Shown one piece after another: positions 16,047-17,429 of a stretch of DNA of 17,429 nucleotides (position 1 is its first letter; each line of letters starts with the position of its first letter). Origin of the DNA: Chloroflexota bacterium (GTDB lineage Bacteria; Chloroflexota; Dehalococcoidia; JAUQQI01). The position numbers and the translations under genes were made by a program. The DNA is taken from the NCBI GenBank assembly GCA_030549955.1, contig JAUQQI010000079.1, positions 3,499 to 20,927 on the forward strand. The letters run 5' to 3'. Below the pieces are notes generated by a model. It was not told where the DNA came from. It saw only the letters and a list, made by a program, of their open reading frames with translations, and did no database searches.

Positions 16047-17040
16047 ATGAGGCCGCCCATTCTCGTTATCCCGTTCGTCAGGGCAGTGGCTGTCATGATA
16101 GCCCTCACCGTTGCCGCCTGCGGTGTTCAGCCGGCCCCCCAGACGCCGAGCTACCCGACCGGTAACGCTCCTGGTGGGATTCTCGGCTGGCGGGCCGGCC
16201 GACCTCACGGCCCGCGCCCTGGCCGAGGCGATGAAGCCTTACTTTACGCAGCCCTTTGAAATCGTCAACCGGCCCGGCGGGGCAGCTGCCGTGGCGACGG
16301 CGGAGCTGGTCCGGGCCCGTCCCGACGGATATACCCTTTGTATGTGCTACGGTCCGGCCCTCACCCTTGTGCCTCACATAAACGAAGTACCCTACAAGGG
16401 CCCGCAGGATGTGCAGCCAGTGATTATCGGCACGGTCGCGCCGTTCTTCCTGGTCGTTCGGGCTGACGCCCCCTGGCAGGACGCCAGGCAGTTTATCGAT
16501 TATGCCCGTCAGAATCCGGGCCGGGTGAAGGTTGGGCATTCTGGCGTCGGGTCCCTCGGCCACATTGGACTCGAACTCCTCAACCTGCGGGCCGGCCTTA
16601 ACATCACCGGCGTCCCGTTTCCGGGGGCGGCTGATGCGGTTCGGGCCCTGTTAAGCGGGGATGTGGACGGCATCAACGTAAACCCCGGGGCCGTGACTGG
16701 CCAGCTGGCCGCCGGCCAGTTCCGGTTGCTGGCCGCCTATACGGACGAGCGGGTGGCGGGCTTCGAGCGGGTTGGTACCTTCAAAGAGGCCGGGTATGAG
16801 ATAACAACCCGCAGCTCGATTTACTTTGTCGCTGCGCCGAAGGATACGCCCAGGGGGCGGGTTCAACGGCTCCACGAAACCTTCAAGCAGGCCATTGGCA
16901 GCCAAACCTTCCAGAAATTTGCCAAGGATAACGGCTTTCTCACCCGGCCGGACGTTACCCCCGACCAGCTCCGTAAAATGCTCGCCGAAGACTATCAGTT
17001 TTTCGCCGAGCTCGCCAAGCAACTTAAGCTGCGACAGTAA
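16047..17040 (+). pseudogene. TctC-type solute-binding lipoprotein, frame change near the N-terminus
   Basis: This is the extracytoplasmic binding protein of a tripartite tricarboxylate transporter (Bug/TctC family). From ATG 16047 the frame encodes a lipoprotein signal (VAVMIALTVAAC, Cys25) and a short linker ending PSYP. The family sequence then continues in another frame: RPVTLLVGFSAGGPADLTARALAEAM, FEIVNRPGGAAAVATAELVRARPDGYTL, then GHSGVGSLGHIGLELL, VPFPGAADAVRALLSGDVDG, and an end at LKLRQ. Family members normally read Y-P-x-R-P-x-T across this point, so the break lies at about 16151-16160. One extra or two missing bases next to the CCC run would explain it. The rest is intact, about 330 residues in total. 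A base-call error is a real possibility. TctB follows 17 bp later. Confidence 0.85.
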
Positions 17041-17057
17041 CCGGGGTTCTCCGGGCC

Positions 17058-17429
17058 ATGCGCAGGGAAATCCTCGCAATTGTTGGCTGCGTCCTTGCCC
17101 TGGATGCCGTCTATCTGGCCGAGGCAGTCCGCTATCCCGTCGGGACCCCGTCGCGTCCGGGTGCCGCCTTTTATCCCCTGCTGGTGGGAGCCCTCGTGGC
17201 CATTTCAGCCGTGGCCACGGCCCTTGAGGAGGGGCGGCGCGGCCCGGCACCGGCGGTAACCTGGCCTGACCGGCCGGCCCTCCGGCGGGTCATCGCCCTT
17301 CTCGGTGCCGCCTTAAGTTACGTGGTGCTACTGCCGTATACCGGGCACATATTGGCCTCGGTCCCGGTTACGGTGATTTCCCTGCGGGTTATGGGACTCA
17401 GGTCCTGGCCTTTACTGGGCGCGGTGACG
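17058..17429 (+). CDS. TctB-type small membrane subunit of tripartite tricarboxylate transporter (truncated by window edge)
   Basis: ATG 17058 opens a frame of 124 codons that reaches the window edge without a stop. It begins MRREILAIVGCVLALDAVYLAEA, a first membrane helix. Next comes the TctB signature region YPVGTPSRPGAAFYPLLVGALVAISAVATALEE, in which a Gly-x-Pro-x-x-Pro-Gly-x-x-Phe-x-Pro pattern precedes the second helix. A charged linker (RRGPAPAVTWPDRP) and further helices (IALLGAALSYVVLLPY, ILASVPVTVISLRVMG) follow. TctB is the poorly conserved small subunit, usually about 140-190 residues, so most of the protein is present. It follows the TctC-type gene by 17 bp, the standard order, and the large TctA permease would be expected to the right. 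The start has no clear ribosome site, so the first residues are less certain. Confidence 0.82.
   Translation, partial: MRREILAIVGCVLALDAVYLAEAVRYPVGTPSRPGAAFYPLLVGALVAISAVATALEEGRRGPAPAVTWPDRPALRRVIALLGAALSYVVLLPYTGHILASVPVTVISLRVMGLRSWPLLGAVT

Noticed and set aside
1..17429. CRISPR array, tRNA/rRNA, insertion sequence or phage genes
   Set aside because: I scanned for regular repeats, transposase-like or integrase-like frames and RNA-like hairpins in the gaps and saw none. The gaps are too short to hold RNA genes.

Overview
The window is GC-rich bacterial DNA, tightly packed with genes and carrying purine-rich ribosome binding sites (AGGAGG, GGGAGG). All three extracytoplasmic family-5 solute-binding proteins have twin-arginine lipoprotein signals (S-R-R-E-F-L/I followed by a lipobox Cys). 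There is also a TIGR03617-type LLM (F420-type) oxidoreductase remnant. This mix of Tat-exported binding lipoproteins, F420-type enzyme, CoA-transferases and thiolase-like/DUF35 pair is common in Chloroflexota (for example SAR202/Dehalococcoidia-like lineages) and also in Rokubacteria-, Methylomirabilota- or Tectomicrobia-like bacteria. The taxonomic suggestion is inference from gene content and is weak.

Layout. Positions 1-2692 lie on the minus strand: a frame-disrupted family-5 solute-binding lipoprotein followed by a DppB-type permease that runs off the left edge. A 164-bp divergent control region (2693-2856) holds overlapping inverted repeats and a good sigma70-like promoter. From 2857 to the right edge everything is on the plus strand, with gaps of at most about 44 bp and several stop/start overlaps. 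The order is IclR regulator, Tat lipoprotein SBP, thiolase-like protein, DUF35 zinc-ribbon/OB protein, LLM oxidoreductase (disrupted by a deletion), CoA-transferase III, a second Tat lipoprotein SBP, crotonase, a second CoA-transferase III, DppB-type permease, DppC-type permease, MmgE/PrpD, TctC-type binding protein (frameshifted near its start), and TctB (cut by the right edge).

How the genes fit together (inference). This looks like an IclR-controlled uptake-and-catabolism locus. Solutes would be captured by family-5 SBPs and a tripartite tricarboxylate (TctC/TctB) system and imported. They would then be activated by CoA transfer and processed by crotonase-, thiolase/DUF35- and PrpD-type carbon-carbon or hydration chemistry. 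No ABC ATPase and no TctA are visible; they may lie outside the window. The substrate cannot be named from sequence alone.

The most notable observations are these. Three genes are broken in 17 kb: two by single-site frame changes and one by an out-of-frame deletion of roughly 65-68 nt. Several enzymes also lack canonical catalytic residues: the thiolase nucleophilic Cys, the family III CoA-transferase Asp in one paralogue, and the first crotonase Glu. I saw no tRNA, rRNA, CRISPR array, insertion sequence or phage gene, and no gene-free stretch longer than 300 bases.
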